Below are positions 18,315-27,557 of a DNA stretch of 64,000 bases, one piece after another. Position 1 is the stretch's first letter; each line of letters begins with the position of its first letter. The position numbers and the translations under genes are program-made. The notes beneath the pieces were generated by a model. That model was given only the letters and a program-made list of their open reading frames with translations. It was not told the DNA's origin and searched no databases. Source of the stretch: Candidatus Gastranaerophilales bacterium (GTDB lineage: Bacteria; Cyanobacteriota; Vampirovibrionia; Gastranaerophilales; Gastranaerophilaceae); NCBI GenBank assembly GCA_944325145.1, contig CALYDL010000006.1, forward strand, positions 1 to 64,000. The letters run 5' to 3'.

Positions 18315-18715
18315 TTATTAACCTCTTTCAAAAACTCATCATAATTTCTTATATATTCTTTTTCGTCATAATAATCTGATGCTAAGACCATTAATTTGCA
18401 GCCATAGCTAAAGTGGCGCATTTCTCTCCACATGTTTTTTCCGATATATAAGCCTTTGTCGGGGCGGTTTAGCCAAACTTCTTCTCTTTTTCTGCCGTCA
18501 TCCAAAACAAACTGGCAAGCGCCATCCATTGCAACTATAATTTGTTCCATATTTTTATGTGCATGAAGGCCTCTTGCTTGCTCCGGGAGAGTATCAAAAA
18601 TATAATAAACACGTTTTATTTCAAAAGGAACATTTTTATTTCCTTCTAAAGAAACAAGCTTGCCTCTTTCATCCCCAAAAACTTTCATGTCAATTAATTT
18701 GTAGTTCAAAGTCAT
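18311..18715 (-). CDS. fdtA: FdtA/QdtA-type dTDP-4-keto-6-deoxyglucose 3,4-ketoisomerase
   Basis: This ~134-residue cupin (WxcM/FdtA family) should turn dTDP-4-keto-6-deoxy-D-glucose into the 3-keto isomer used by FdtB. Signs are [15 protein letters not shown] near the start, [24 protein letters not shown] with the two active-site His, [13 protein letters not shown], and [12 protein letters not shown] start at ATG 18715 because GGGAG lies just upstream. A TTG at 18724 is in frame but lacks a site. It is the first gene of the long minus-strand glycan operon, opposite the gene at 18825. Epimer specificity between FdtA and QdtA is not resolved. Confidence 0.88.
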   Translation of the reverse strand: MTLNYKLIDMKVFGDERGKLVSLEGNKNVPFEIKRVYYIFDTLPEQARGLHAHKNMEQIIVAMDGACQFVLDDGRKREEVWLNRPDKGLYIGKNMWREMRHFSYGCKLMVLASDYYDEKEYIRNYDEFLKEVNK

Positions 18716-18824
18716 AACTCCCAATTGAAATTATGTTACCAAAAAAACTTTTTTTAATCAATTTGCCCGTTCAGTTTTTTTATTTTTGCGGTTTAATATA
18801 CCTGTACATTATCCGAAATAAAAA

Positions 18825-19418
18825 ATGCATATACAACCGATTAATATTAACCTTAATTTTCAAAAAAGGCTTGTTGCAAGTGCAACAATTCAAAGAAACA
18901 ATAAACCTCAGGAAGTTAAAATATTTCATTTAAATGAACCAAAAGATAATGAAATATTGGAAAGAGCACTTGATACAAATGAATGGCTGGGAACATATTA
19001 TCTTCCTGACCTGAATGTTACCTTTTTAAATGATTTTGAACAAAATAAATATTATGTTATGGAAGATAAAAAAGGTAAGCTTCTTTGTGCTTCTGTTGTA
19101 AATGAAAAAGGGGCAAAGAAAAACAAACTTGAATATATTGAAACAGCTCCAAGGCTTTCAAAATATAATAAAGGGGAAAGAAGTGCAAAATTTATAGGCG
19201 AAACAATGCTTGCTTTTATTGCAAAAAAAGGAAGAAAAAACAAAAAAGAACTCGTTATTCCAAATGTTGCACAAAGGCCTGAAACTAAAAAGTTCTATTT
19301 TGACCAATGCAGGTGCGCTCCCAGCGGCCAAAGGGGCGCTAAAATGCCAATTGGTACAATAGATTTCTTTGTTAAAAGAAATGAAGCTCACACAAAAGGC
19401 GTGATTGAAATTTTATAA
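18825..19418 (+). CDS. hypothetical GNAT-like protein with tag-like N-terminus
   Basis: The 197-residue protein is not confidently assigned. After a ~45-residue N-terminal part that includes INLNFQKR, the pattern of strands and helices (NKYYVMEDKKGKLLCASV, LEYIETAP, KFIGETMLAFIAKKG, ETKKFYFDQCR) resembles a GNAT acetyltransferase, with the central helix after YIETAP. The clear acetyl-CoA P-loop (Q/R-x2-G-x-G/A) is not visible, so this is tentative. The N-terminus resembles the FxG-tagged ends of other proteins here. It stands alone between divergent and convergent neighbours. Confidence 0.55.
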   Translation: MHIQPININLNFQKRLVASATIQRNNKPQEVKIFHLNEPKDNEILERALDTNEWLGTYYLPDLNVTFLNDFEQNKYYVMEDKKGKLLCASVVNEKGAKKNKLEYIETAPRLSKYNKGERSAKFIGETMLAFIAKKGRKNKKELVIPNVAQRPETKKFYFDQCRCAPSGQRGAKMPIGTIDFFVKRNEAHTKGVIEIL

Positions 19419-20144
19419 TTTATTTTCATTATAAGCTTTTAAAATAATATCCCTTGCGATTTTGGTTTCTTCTTCTGTTGTGGGGGGAATATCTTTTAAT
19501 TTATATTTAATTCCTAAAGCTTTATATTTTGGAATCGCCATATTGTGATAGGGCAAAATATCCAAAGCTTTTAGCGTTTTTAAGCCTGCCATAAATTTGC
19601 CCAAAGAAATTAAATCTTCTTTTTTATTTGTAAGCCCTTGTATAATAACGCTTCTAATCCAAATTGGAATGTTGTTTTCAGATAAAAATTTTGCAAAATT
19701 TAAAACAGGTTCGTTTTCAAATCCTGTTAATTTTTTGTGCAGCATAGGGTTCATGGATTTTATATCCAATAAAACTAAATCTGTGTATTTAATTAATTCA
19801 TCATATTTTTTGCCATTGTCAAAAACGGCGCCAGATGTGTCAAGCGCTGTGTGCACTCCTTTAGATTTAAAAAATTTAAAAAGCTCAATTAAAAAATCAA
19901 TTTGAAGCAAAGGTTCGCCGCCCGTGGCTGTAATTCCCCCTTTTGCAAATTCTTTAACGCCTGAATATTTTTTAAATATTTCATCTATTGTCATTATTTG
20001 GTTAATATCTTGTGTCCAGCTATCGGGGTTGTGGCAATAGGCACACCTTAAGGGGCAGCCTTGAAAAAAGACAACAAACCTTACCCCCGGCCCGTCAACT
20101 GTTCCGCAAGTTTCAATTGAGTGAATATTTCCAAATAAATCCAT
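19413..20144 (-). CDS. pflA: pyruvate formate-lyase activating enzyme
   Basis: A 243-residue radical SAM enzyme that uses S-adenosylmethionine to install the glycyl radical on pyruvate formate-lyase. It opens with IHSIETCGTVDGPGVRFVVF and has the cluster motif C-x3-C-x2-C in GCPLRCAYCHNPDSW, then TATGGEPLLQ for SAM binding. Length and order match PflA. It follows the separate radical-domain gene (20197-20433), with a hairpin between them, so the three genes form one anaerobic pyruvate operon on the minus strand. Because its substrate domain is a free small protein here, PflA would act on that protein alone or in a complex. Confident. Confidence 0.93.
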   Translation of the reverse strand: MDLFGNIHSIETCGTVDGPGVRFVVFFQGCPLRCAYCHNPDSWTQDINQIMTIDEIFKKYSGVKEFAKGGITATGGEPLLQIDFLIELFKFFKSKGVHTALDTSGAVFDNGKKYDELIKYTDLVLLDIKSMNPMLHKKLTGFENEPVLNFAKFLSENNIPIWIRSVIIQGLTNKKEDLISLGKFMAGLKTLKALDILPYHNMAIPKYKALGIKYKLKDIPPTTEEETKIARDIILKAYNENKL

Positions 20145-20167
20145 TTAGCTATCCTTATTGAAAATTT

Positions 20168-20186
20168 GGCGCCAAAAATTGGCGCC
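20168..20186 (-). terminator. hairpin between the radical-domain gene and pflA
   Basis: GGCGCCAA (20168-20175), loop AAA, TTGGCGCC (20179-20186): an eight-pair GC-rich stem followed on the minus strand by an AT-rich AATTTTC stretch. The T-run is short, so it could be a weak terminator that lowers pflA expression or a messenger-stabilising hairpin. Confidence 0.5.
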
Positions 20187-20196
20187 TAAAATATTA

Positions 20197-20433
20197 TTAT
20201 ACAGAACCGTGGAAAGTTCTTGAAATTACATCATCTTGTTGTTCTTTTGTTAATTTATTAAAATTAACTGCATAGCCTGAAACTCTCACTGTTAATTGAG
20301 GGTATTTTTCCGGGTGTTTTTGCGCGTCAATAAGAGTTTCACGATTAAAAACGTTAACATTTAAGTGGTGCCCCCCTTTTTCAACGTAACCATCCAAAAT
20401 ATCTATTAAATTTTGTTCTTGAACATCTGACAT
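20197..20433 (-). CDS. grcA: stand-alone glycyl radical domain subunit of pyruvate formate-lyase (GrcA-like)
   Basis: This 78-residue protein equals the C-terminal radical domain of pyruvate formate-lyase. It has [20 protein letters not shown], then [21 protein letters not shown] with the radical-bearing Gly, and ISRTF at the end. E. coli GrcA is ~127 residues and has its own N-terminal part; this one begins exactly where PflB normally passes into the domain. It has a perfect AAAGGAGG site seven bases before its ATG, 16 bases after the large-subunit stop, so it is a real separate gene and not a sequencing break. It should be activated by PflA and complete the active site of the large subunit. 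Confidence 0.9.
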   Translation of the reverse strand: MSDVQEQNLIDILDGYVEKGGHHLNVNVFNRETLIDAQKHPEKYPQLTVRVSGYAVNFNKLTKEQQDDVISRTFHGSV

Positions 20434-20448
20434 AATCTGCCTCCTTTT

Positions 20449-22533
20449 TTAATTAATGCTGCATGAAGCGCAGCCTTCGTTTAATTCAATGTTAAGGTCG
20501 CCAACAAATATTTCACCTTTGCCCAGGGCGTTTGGAATAATTGAAAATGTGTTTGAAATGCCGTCTTGCGCGTCTTCAAAAGGCAATTTTGCAACTGAAG
20601 CAAGTGATGCAACGGCGCCATTTTTGTCTCTTCCATGCATTGGGTTTGCACCGGGGGCCAAAGGAATTCCTTTTTTTCTTCCATCAGGAGTATTGCCTGT
20701 TTTTTTACCGTAAACAACATTAGAGGTAATTGTTAAAATTGACATTGTCGGAATTGAATTTCTGTATGTATAATGCTTTCTGATTTTTGCCATAAAGCTT
20801 CTAACCAAATTAACTGCAATTTCATCAACTCTATCATCGTTGTTGCCATATTTTGGAAAATCGCCTTCAATTTCATAATCAATAACAATGCCGTCATTAT
20901 CACGAACAGGTTTTACTTTTGCATATTTTATGGCAGATAGAGAATCTGCAACAACAGAAAGCCCTGCAATGCCCGTTGCAAAATATCTTTTAACGTCTCT
21001 GTCATGAAGCGCCATTTGTGAACGTTCATAGCAATATTTATCGTGCATATAGTGAATTATATTTAAAGTATTAACATATAACCCTGCAAGCCATTCCATC
21101 ATATCGTCATATTTTGCCATAACATCTTCATAATCAAGATATTCGCCTGTGCAAGGGCGATATTTTGGCCCAACTTGCGCTTTTGAAACTTCATCAACCC
21201 CGCCATTTATTGCATATAAAAGGCATTTTGCAAGGTTTGCCCTTGCGCCGAAGAATTGCATTTCTTTGCCCACAACCATAGATGAAACGCAGCATGCAAT
21301 TGCATAATCATCCCCATGGGTTACTCTCATCAAATCATCATTTTCATATTGAATTGATGAAGTTTTAATTGAAATATGAGCGCAATATTTTTTAAAGCCC
21401 ATAGGTAAATTTTTTGACCAAAGAACGGTTAAATTAGGTTCAGGTGCTGTTCCTAAGTTTTCTAAAGTGTGAAGGTATCTGAAGGAATTTTTTGTAACCA
21501 GTGTTCTGCCGTCAATTCCCATGCCGCCAATAGATTCTGTTACCCAAGTGGGGTCTCCTGAAAATAGTTCATTATATTCAGGCGTTCTTGCAAATTTGAC
21601 AAACCTTAATTTCATAATAAAGTGGTCTATCATTTCTTGCGCTTCAGATTCTGTTATAACGCCTTCTTTTAAATCGCGTTCTATATAAATATCAAGGAAG
21701 GTTGAAGTTCTTCCGATGCTCATAGCGGCGCCATTTTGCTCTTTTATTGCAGCTAAAAAACCAAAATAAAGCCATTGAATTGCTTCTTTTGCGTTTCTTG
21801 CGGGTTTTGAAATGTCAAAACCATATATTGAGCCAAGTTCTTTCATTTCATTTAAGGCTCTAATTTGTTCGGTTATTTCTTCTCTTAATTGAATTCTATC
21901 GGGCGTCATTTCACCTTCAAGAGATTTGAACTGTTCTTTTTTGTCTTCTATAAGCCTATCAATGCCATACAAAGCAACCCTTCTATAGTCGCCTATAATT
22001 CTTCCTCTGCCATATGCATCAGGAAGCCCTGTTATAATGGCACTGTGCCTTGCAGCTTTCATTTCAGGCGTGTAAACATCAAAAACACCTTGGTTGTGGG
22101 TTTTTCTGTATTTTGTAAAAATTTCAGAAATTTCAGGGTCAACTTCATAACCATAAGAACGGCAGGCTGTTTCTGCCATTCTAATGCCGCCAAAAGGCTG
22201 CATAGAACGTTTTAGTGGTTTATCTGTTTGCAAGCCAACAATTGTTTCTAATTCTTTATTAATATACCCTGCGCCGTGAGATGTTATTGTGGATACTATT
22301 TTTGTGTCCATATCCAAAACGCCGCCTTCTTCTCTTTCTTTTTGCAAAAGAAAACAGCATCTTTCCCAAAGTTTATTTGTAGCTTCCGTTGGTTCAGCCA
22401 AAAAATCGGCATTACCGTAATATGGTGTATAGTTTTTTTGAATAAAATCTCGAACATTTATTTCTTGTTCCCATTTGCCTGAAATAAAGGCTGTTTCTGG
22501 GAATAATTTCTTTTCACCGGCGATGTTGGTCAT
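20449..22533 (-). CDS. pflB: formate C-acetyltransferase (pyruvate formate-lyase) large subunit without radical domain
   Basis: The enzyme cleaves pyruvate with CoA to acetyl-CoA and formate in anaerobic metabolism. The ~694-residue protein follows PflB closely: the catalytic Cys pair in [27 protein letters not shown], and the late block [40 protein letters not shown]. It then ends in a short new tail with CASC ([10 protein letters not shown]) instead of continuing into the glycyl radical domain. That domain is the next gene. The start is taken at ATG 22533, six bases after GGAG; the TTG at 22545 has no site of its own. Function as a two-subunit enzyme with the small protein is inferred. Confidence 0.92.
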   Translation of the reverse strand: MTNIAGEKKLFPETAFISGKWEQEINVRDFIQKNYTPYYGNADFLAEPTEATNKLWERCCFLLQKEREEGGVLDMDTKIVSTITSHGAGYINKELETIVGLQTDKPLKRSMQPFGGIRMAETACRSYGYEVDPEISEIFTKYRKTHNQGVFDVYTPEMKAARHSAIITGLPDAYGRGRIIGDYRRVALYGIDRLIEDKKEQFKSLEGEMTPDRIQLREEITEQIRALNEMKELGSIYGFDISKPARNAKEAIQWLYFGFLAAIKEQNGAAMSIGRTSTFLDIYIERDLKEGVITESEAQEMIDHFIMKLRFVKFARTPEYNELFSGDPTWVTESIGGMGIDGRTLVTKNSFRYLHTLENLGTAPEPNLTVLWSKNLPMGFKKYCAHISIKTSSIQYENDDLMRVTHGDDYAIACCVSSMVVGKEMQFFGARANLAKCLLYAINGGVDEVSKAQVGPKYRPCTGEYLDYEDVMAKYDDMMEWLAGLYVNTLNIIHYMHDKYCYERSQMALHDRDVKRYFATGIAGLSVVADSLSAIKYAKVKPVRDNDGIVIDYEIEGDFPKYGNNDDRVDEIAVNLVRSFMAKIRKHYTYRNSIPTMSILTITSNVVYGKKTGNTPDGRKKGIPLAPGANPMHGRDKNGAVASLASVAKLPFEDAQDGISNTFSIIPNALGKGEIFVGDLNIELNEGCASCSIN

Positions 22534-22649
22534 AATACACTCCAATTTTAGTTAATCACCAACATTCTACATTAAGCTTTCAGCATGTTCCAATAAATTT
22601 ACAAATTTCTTTATAAAAAACTTTATATTAAATATTGTAAAAATAACAC

Positions 22650-22678
22650 TTGCAAAATTTTAAAAAAACCTTTAGAAT
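22650..22678 (+). promoter_or_regulatory. sigma-70 type promoter of the arginine operon
   Basis: TTGCAA (22650-22655) and TAGAAT (22673-22678) are 17 bases apart, close to consensus. A start near 22685 would give a leader of about 23 bases before the leader-peptide ATG. Confidence 0.6.
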
Positions 22679-22707
22679 AAAACAATCAAATTTGAAAAAA
22701 GGAAAAA

Positions 22708-22761
22708 ATGAAAAACATTTCTTTAAAAATTGCTGAATTACGACGTCAAGGCCTTAGATAA
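22708..22761 (+). CDS. putative arginine leader peptide (17 residues)
   Basis: The short frame encodes MKNISLKIAELRRQGLR and stops at TAA 22759-22761. AAAGGA lies five bases upstream of the ATG. Three of its last six codons are Arg (CGA, CGT, AGA), placed at the base of a hairpin (22748-22767). It lies after a good promoter and before a terminator and the arg genes, so it looks like a sensor of charged tRNA-Arg: a ribosome stalled at CGA CGT would cover the 5' arm of the first hairpin. This is the usual logic of his, trp and leu leaders. Too short for routine gene callers. Translation is not proven. Confidence 0.7.
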   Translation: MKNISLKIAELRRQGLR

Positions 22762-22870
22762 GGTCTTTTGCCGTATTGCATTTTAAAAAGAATTTAGTTT
22801 TATTTTTCATTTTAAAAAGTATAGATACCTTAAAAAGACCTTATCTAAAAGGAATTTTAAGGTATTTTTT
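22748..22870 (+). promoter_or_regulatory. ribosome-stalling attenuator of the arg operon with alternative hairpins and terminator
   Basis: Three exclusive pairings are visible. Hairpin 1:2 is AAGGCCTT (22748-22755), loop AGAT, AAGGTCTT (22760-22767). The antiterminator 2:3 pairs TTAGATAAGGTCTTTT (22754-22769) perfectly with AAAAGACCTTATCTAA (22833-22848), 16 bp. The terminator pairs ATACCTTAAAA (22825-22835) with TTTTAAGGTAT (22855-22865), followed by TTTTTT. The antiterminator and terminator cannot both form without a pseudoknot. Stalling at the Arg codons would free segment 2, and completing the peptide would hide it. The mechanism is inferred from this geometry. Confidence 0.75.
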
Positions 22871-22902
22871 ATTAGAAAAAATTACAATAAAGGAGATATA
22901 AA

Positions 22903-23844
22903 TTGAAAACGGTTAAAAATTTAAAAGGGAAAGATTTTATTAATTTAGAAGATTTTTCATCTGATGAATTAAAAGGGTTAATTAAACTTGCAATTGAATT
23001 AAAGAAAAAAACCAAAAACGGCAAGAATTTAGATTTATTAAAAAATAAAAATCTTGTTATGTATTTTTCAAAACCTTCTTTAAGAACAAGATTAAGTTTT
23101 GAAATAGGAATGGCAAAATTAGGCGGCAAAAGCTATGTAATAAAACAAGATGAAATTATTTTGGGAAAAAGAGAATCTATTGAAGATACGGCAAGAGTAA
23201 TTTCAAAACATGCTGATGCTGTTACCATAAGAACCTTTGCGCATAGCGACGTTGAACAATTTGCAAAATTCTCATCAATTCCTGTTGTTAACGCCTTAAC
23301 AGACCTTTCTCACCCATGCCAGATTATGGCAGACCTTTTAACCGTTTATGAAACATTTAAAACTTTTAAAGGTTTAAAGCTGGCTTATATTGGCGATGGC
23401 AACAATGTTACAAACAGCCTGCTAACCGGCTGTGCTTCTTTTGGAATAGATATAACGGCAATTTGCCCAAACGGTTATGAACCAAACGGTGATGAAATTT
23501 TAAAGGCTAAAAAAATAGCTGAAAAAACAGGCTCTAAAATTGAAATCACATCTGACCCAGTGGTTGGTGTTCAAGGTGCAAACATTGTTTATACGGATGT
23601 TTGGGCTTCAATGGGGCAAGAAAATGAAGCTGAAGCAAGAAAAGAAATATTTAAAAATTATCAAATTAATAATGAATTAATGAAAAATACAGCTGGTAAT
23701 TCAATTGTTCTTCACTGCCTGCCTGCTCATAAAGGGCAAGAAATTACAGAAGAAACATTTGAGCTTCATGCAAATTCAATTTTTAATCAGGCAGAAAACA
23801 GAATGTATGCCCAAATGGCAATATTAGCGTCAATTATTAAATAA
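22903..23844 (+). CDS. argF: ornithine carbamoyltransferase
   Basis: Makes citrulline from ornithine and carbamoyl phosphate in the cytoplasm. The 313-residue protein has the carbamoyl-phosphate motif SKPSLRTRLSFE, DLSHPCQIMAD and the ornithine-loop HCLPAHKG, which separates it from aspartate carbamoyltransferase. The start is TTG 22903 behind AAAGGAGA. It is the first structural gene after the attenuator and is followed at 12 bases by argG, so the order of the first three genes follows the last three reactions of the pathway. Confident. Confidence 0.95.
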   Translation: MKTVKNLKGKDFINLEDFSSDELKGLIKLAIELKKKTKNGKNLDLLKNKNLVMYFSKPSLRTRLSFEIGMAKLGGKSYVIKQDEIILGKRESIEDTARVISKHADAVTIRTFAHSDVEQFAKFSSIPVVNALTDLSHPCQIMADLLTVYETFKTFKGLKLAYIGDGNNVTNSLLTGCASFGIDITAICPNGYEPNGDEILKAKKIAEKTGSKIEITSDPVVGVQGANIVYTDVWASMGQENEAEARKEIFKNYQINNELMKNTAGNSIVLHCLPAHKGQEITEETFELHANSIFNQAENRMYAQMAILASIIK

Positions 23845-23856
23845 GGAGAAATAAAA

Positions 23857-25077
23857 ATGAAAGAAAAAGTTATTTTAGCCTACTCCGGCGGTTTAGACAC
23901 AACAGTTATTATTCCTTGGTTAAAAGAAAACTATGATTTTGATGTAGTTGCAGTTTGTATTGATGTTGGCCAAGGAACAGAAACAGACGGACTAGAAGAA
24001 AAAGCGCTTAAAACAGGGGCTATAAAATATTACCTTTTAAATGTTGAAGATGAATTTGTGGTTGATTATATCTACCCTGCAATTAAAGCAAATGCAACTT
24101 ATGAAGGCAAATATCTTTTAGGAACATCTCTTGCAAGACCTTTAATTGCAAAAAAATTGGTTGAAATTGCAAAAAAAGAAGGTGCAACTGCAATTTGCCA
24201 CGGCGCAACAGGCAAAGGAAACGACCAAGTTAGGTTTGAACTTGGCATAAAAGCATTAGCGCCTGAACTTAAAATCATTGCCCCTTGGAGAATTTGGGAT
24301 ATTCAATCAAGAGAAGATGAAGTTGAATATCTTGAAAAAAGAGGAATTGAAGTTCCTATGAAAAAAGGCGACACCTATTCAAGAGATAAAAACCTTTGGC
24401 ATTTATCCCATGAAGGGTTAGAGCTTGAAGACCCTTCTTGTGAACCAAATTATGATAAATTGCTTCATTTATCGGTTACTCCTGAAAAAGCACCCGATGA
24501 AGCAACATACATTGAAATTGAATTTGAAAAAGGCGTTCCAACCAAATTAAACGGTGAAACTTATACGCCAAGTGAATTTGTTAAAAAATTAAACGTTATA
24601 GGCGGAAAAAACGGCATTGGCATTGTTGATATGGTTGAAAACAGAGTCGTGGGGATGAAATCAAGAGGAGTTTACGAAACCCCCGGAGGAACAATTTTAT
24701 ACTATGCGCATAAAGAACTTGAATATTTGTGCTTAGATAAACAAACCCAATCTTTTAAATCAATTGTTTCAAATAAATTCGCTGAACTTGCATATTCTGG
24801 CGAATGGTTCACACCTTTAATGGAAGCTTTAATGGCATTTGTTGATAAAACTCAAGAAACAGTTACAGGATGTGTTAAATTAAAACTCTACAAAGGAAAC
24901 ATAATTCCTGCAGGCGCAAAATCAAAATATTCGCTTTATAATGAATCTTTAGCAAGTTTTACAACCGGCGAATTATATAACCATAAAGACGCCGAAGGCT
25001 TTATAAACCTCTTTGGGCTTCCTTTGAAGGTTAGAGCATTAGTGAATAAAAAAAATAAAACAAAGGAGCTTGTTTAA
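23857..25077 (+). CDS. argG: argininosuccinate synthase
   Basis: Joins citrulline and aspartate using ATP. The 406-residue length is typical. The PP-loop ATP motif [12 protein letters not shown] is at the N-terminus, followed by [12 protein letters not shown] and the [20 protein letters not shown] block for substrate binding. AAGGAGA precedes the ATG. It overlaps argH by one base (TAATG), which supports coupled translation. Confidence 0.96.
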   Translation: MKEKVILAYSGGLDTTVIIPWLKENYDFDVVAVCIDVGQGTETDGLEEKALKTGAIKYYLLNVEDEFVVDYIYPAIKANATYEGKYLLGTSLARPLIAKKLVEIAKKEGATAICHGATGKGNDQVRFELGIKALAPELKIIAPWRIWDIQSREDEVEYLEKRGIEVPMKKGDTYSRDKNLWHLSHEGLELEDPSCEPNYDKLLHLSVTPEKAPDEATYIEIEFEKGVPTKLNGETYTPSEFVKKLNVIGGKNGIGIVDMVENRVVGMKSRGVYETPGGTILYYAHKELEYLCLDKQTQSFKSIVSNKFAELAYSGEWFTPLMEALMAFVDKTQETVTGCVKLKLYKGNIIPAGAKSKYSLYNESLASFTTGELYNHKDAEGFINLFGLPLKVRALVNKKNKTKELV

Positions 25078-26477
25078 TGGCAAAAGAAGAAATCGCCCTT
25101 TTATGGGGTTCAAGGTTTTCAAAAGAATTAAATGAAGATGTTAATGATTTTAACTCATCCCTTCCTTTTGATAAAATTTTATATAAATATGACATTAAAG
25201 GAAGCATTGCGCACGCTACAATGCTTTGTCATCAAGGAATAATTTCAGAAAATGAAAAAGATGAAATTATAGCTGGGTTAAGTGAAATTTTAGCTGAAAT
25301 TGAAAGTGGTAAACTTCAATTCGATTATAACTTTGAAGACATTCATTCTTTTATAGAAGCTAATTTAGTGAAAAAAATTGGTGCTACAGGCAAAAAAGTT
25401 CACACGTCAAGAAGCAGAAATGACCAAGTTGCGCTTGATATTAGGCTTTATTTAAAAGATGAAATTAAAGAAATTCAAAAGTTAATCTTAAATTTAATTA
25501 AAACCTTAATGGATTTTTCAAATAATCACCTTGAAACAATAATGCCTGGGTATACTCACCTTCAAAGGGCACAAGCAGTTACTTTGGCGCATTATCTTGG
25601 TGCATATATTGAAATGTTTAAAAGGGATAAAGAAAGGCTTGATGATACCTATAAAAGGGTGAATGTTCTTCCCTTAGGGGCAGGGGCACTGGCCGGCAGC
25701 CCATATAACATTAAAAGAAATTTGGTGGCTGAATATTTAGGGTTTGATTCAATTTGTTTAAATTCAATGGATGCTGTTTCAGACAGAGATTTTATTATTG
25801 AATCATTATCTTGTTTAGCAATGGTTATGACCCATTTAAGCAGAATTTCAGAAGAAATTATAATGTGGTCAAGCTTTGAATTTAAGTTTGTTGAACTTGA
25901 TGATTCTTATTCAACGGGTTCAAGCATTATGCCTCAAAAGAAAAACCCCGATATTTTAGAACTTATTAGGGGCAAAACAGGCAGAGTCTACGGTTCTCTA
26001 ACAAGCATTTTAACCACAATGAAATCATTGCCTTTAGCATACAATAAAGATATGCAGGAAGACAAAGAACCATTGTTTGACGGCATTAAGACAGTTAAAA
26101 ATTGCCTTAAAATTCTTCCAAACGTAATAAAAACAATGAAAGTGAACAAAGAAAAAATGCTGCAAGCTGCAAAAGAAGGCTTTTTAAATGCAACCGATGT
26201 TGCAGATTACTTAACCAAAAAAGGGCTTCCATTTAGAGATTCCCACAATGTTGCAGGCAAGCTTGTTTCTTATTGCATTAATTCCAAAAAAACGCTTGAT
26301 GAACTTTCAATAGATGAATTTAAAAAAGAATCAGGCCTTTTTGAAGAAGATATTTATAGCGCAATTGATATTAAAAATTCTGTTATATCAAAAAAAGAAA
26401 TTGGCGGACCAAACCCTGAAACGGTTAAACATGTTTTGGAATTAAACAAAATTTGGCTATCTGATAATGAAATTTAG
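25077..26477 (+). CDS. argH: argininosuccinate lyase
   Basis: Splits argininosuccinate into arginine and fumarate. This 466-residue member of the fumarase/aspartase superfamily carries LLWGSRFS at the start, HTSRSRNDQVALD, GYTHLQRAQAVTLAHY with the catalytic His, and the signature GSSIMPQKKNPD. The start overlaps argG's stop and the downstream argC begins 12 bases later. No unusual residues were seen. Confidence 0.96.
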   Translation: MAKEEIALLWGSRFSKELNEDVNDFNSSLPFDKILYKYDIKGSIAHATMLCHQGIISENEKDEIIAGLSEILAEIESGKLQFDYNFEDIHSFIEANLVKKIGATGKKVHTSRSRNDQVALDIRLYLKDEIKEIQKLILNLIKTLMDFSNNHLETIMPGYTHLQRAQAVTLAHYLGAYIEMFKRDKERLDDTYKRVNVLPLGAGALAGSPYNIKRNLVAEYLGFDSICLNSMDAVSDRDFIIESLSCLAMVMTHLSRISEEIIMWSSFEFKFVELDDSYSTGSSIMPQKKNPDILELIRGKTGRVYGSLTSILTTMKSLPLAYNKDMQEDKEPLFDGIKTVKNCLKILPNVIKTMKVNKEKMLQAAKEGFLNATDVADYLTKKGLPFRDSHNVAGKLVSYCINSKKTLDELSIDEFKKESGLFEEDIYSAIDIKNSVISKKEIGGPNPETVKHVLELNKIWLSDNEI

Positions 26478-26489
26478 GAGAAATAAAAA

Positions 26490-27539
26490 TTGGAAAAAAT
26501 AAAAGCGGCAGTTGTAGGTTCAACAGGTTATGCAGGCGAAGAATTAGTTAGAATTTTGTCTAACCACAAAAATGTTGAATTAAAGTTTTTAACATCAAGG
26601 TCATATAAGGGGCAAAATTTTCAAGATGTTTATTCTAACTTTAATAAGGTTTTAGATATAAATTTAATTGAAGATGATATTGAAACCTTGTCAAATGAAG
26701 TTGATGTTATTTTTCTTGCACTGCCGCATGGGATAGCTTCAAGCAAAGTAACGAAAGAAACTTTAGGTAAAACAAAAATAATAGATTTAGGGGCAGATTT
26801 CAGATTAAAAAGTAAAACTGTTTATGAAAAATGGTATAACGTTGAACATTTGGGCGAAAACCTTTTAGATGAAGCGGTTTATGGGCTTCCTGAAATTTAC
26901 AGAGAAGAAATTAAAAAAACAAATTTAATTGCAAACCCGGGGTGCTACACAACTTGTTCCATTTTAAGCTTATACCCTTTATTTAAAAATAATTTAATTG
27001 AAACAAATTCTGTTATAATTGATGCAAAATCAGGCGTGACAGGAGCAGGCAGGAGCGTTTCATTAGGGGTTCATTTTTCTGAAACCAATGAAAACATAAA
27101 AGCTTATAAAATTGCATCCCACAGGCACACCCCTGAAATTGAACAAGAACTCACAAATGCAATTAAAAAAGACGTTGTAATTCAATTTACACCTCACCTG
27201 ATTCCAATGAACAGGGGCATTTTAACAACATCATATTTAAAACTAAAAGATGGCTTTACTTTTAATGATGTTAAAGAGGCTTATTTTGAACAATATAAAA
27301 ATGAAAAATTTGTAAGGCTTTTAAAAGATGGAATTTACCCCGAAACAAAATGGGTAAAAGGTTCAAATTATATTGATATCGGTTTGTTTTTCGACCGAAG
27401 AACAGGAAATGTAATTGTTCAAGGGGCAATAGATAATTTAATTAAAGGGGCATCAGGCCAAGCGGTTCAAAATATGAATTTAACCTTTGGTTTTGATGAA
27501 ATTGAAGGCATTAAAACGGCAGGAATATTTCCTGTTTAA
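26490..27539 (+). CDS. argC: N-acetyl-gamma-glutamyl-phosphate reductase
   Basis: NADPH-dependent reductase that turns N-acetylglutamyl phosphate into the semialdehyde. The 349-residue long-type ArgC has the NADP site VVGSTGYAGEELVRIL, the catalytic Cys in ANPGCYTTC, and HRHTPEIEQEL. Its start is TTG 26490 after GGAGAA. It is the first of the four early-pathway genes (argC-J-B-D), which follow the late genes in this operon. Confidence 0.95.
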   Translation: MEKIKAAVVGSTGYAGEELVRILSNHKNVELKFLTSRSYKGQNFQDVYSNFNKVLDINLIEDDIETLSNEVDVIFLALPHGIASSKVTKETLGKTKIIDLGADFRLKSKTVYEKWYNVEHLGENLLDEAVYGLPEIYREEIKKTNLIANPGCYTTCSILSLYPLFKNNLIETNSVIIDAKSGVTGAGRSVSLGVHFSETNENIKAYKIASHRHTPEIEQELTNAIKKDVVIQFTPHLIPMNRGILTTSYLKLKDGFTFNDVKEAYFEQYKNEKFVRLLKDGIYPETKWVKGSNYIDIGLFFDRRTGNVIVQGAIDNLIKGASGQAVQNMNLTFGFDEIEGIKTAGIFPV

Positions 27540-27557
27540 AAATTGAAAGGGAAAATA

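Noticed and set aside
20434-20448. Frameshift or sequencing error as the cause of the split pyruvate formate-lyase
   Set aside because: A perfect AAAGGAGG site precedes the small gene, and the large subunit ends in a distinct tail that does not align with the PflB linker.
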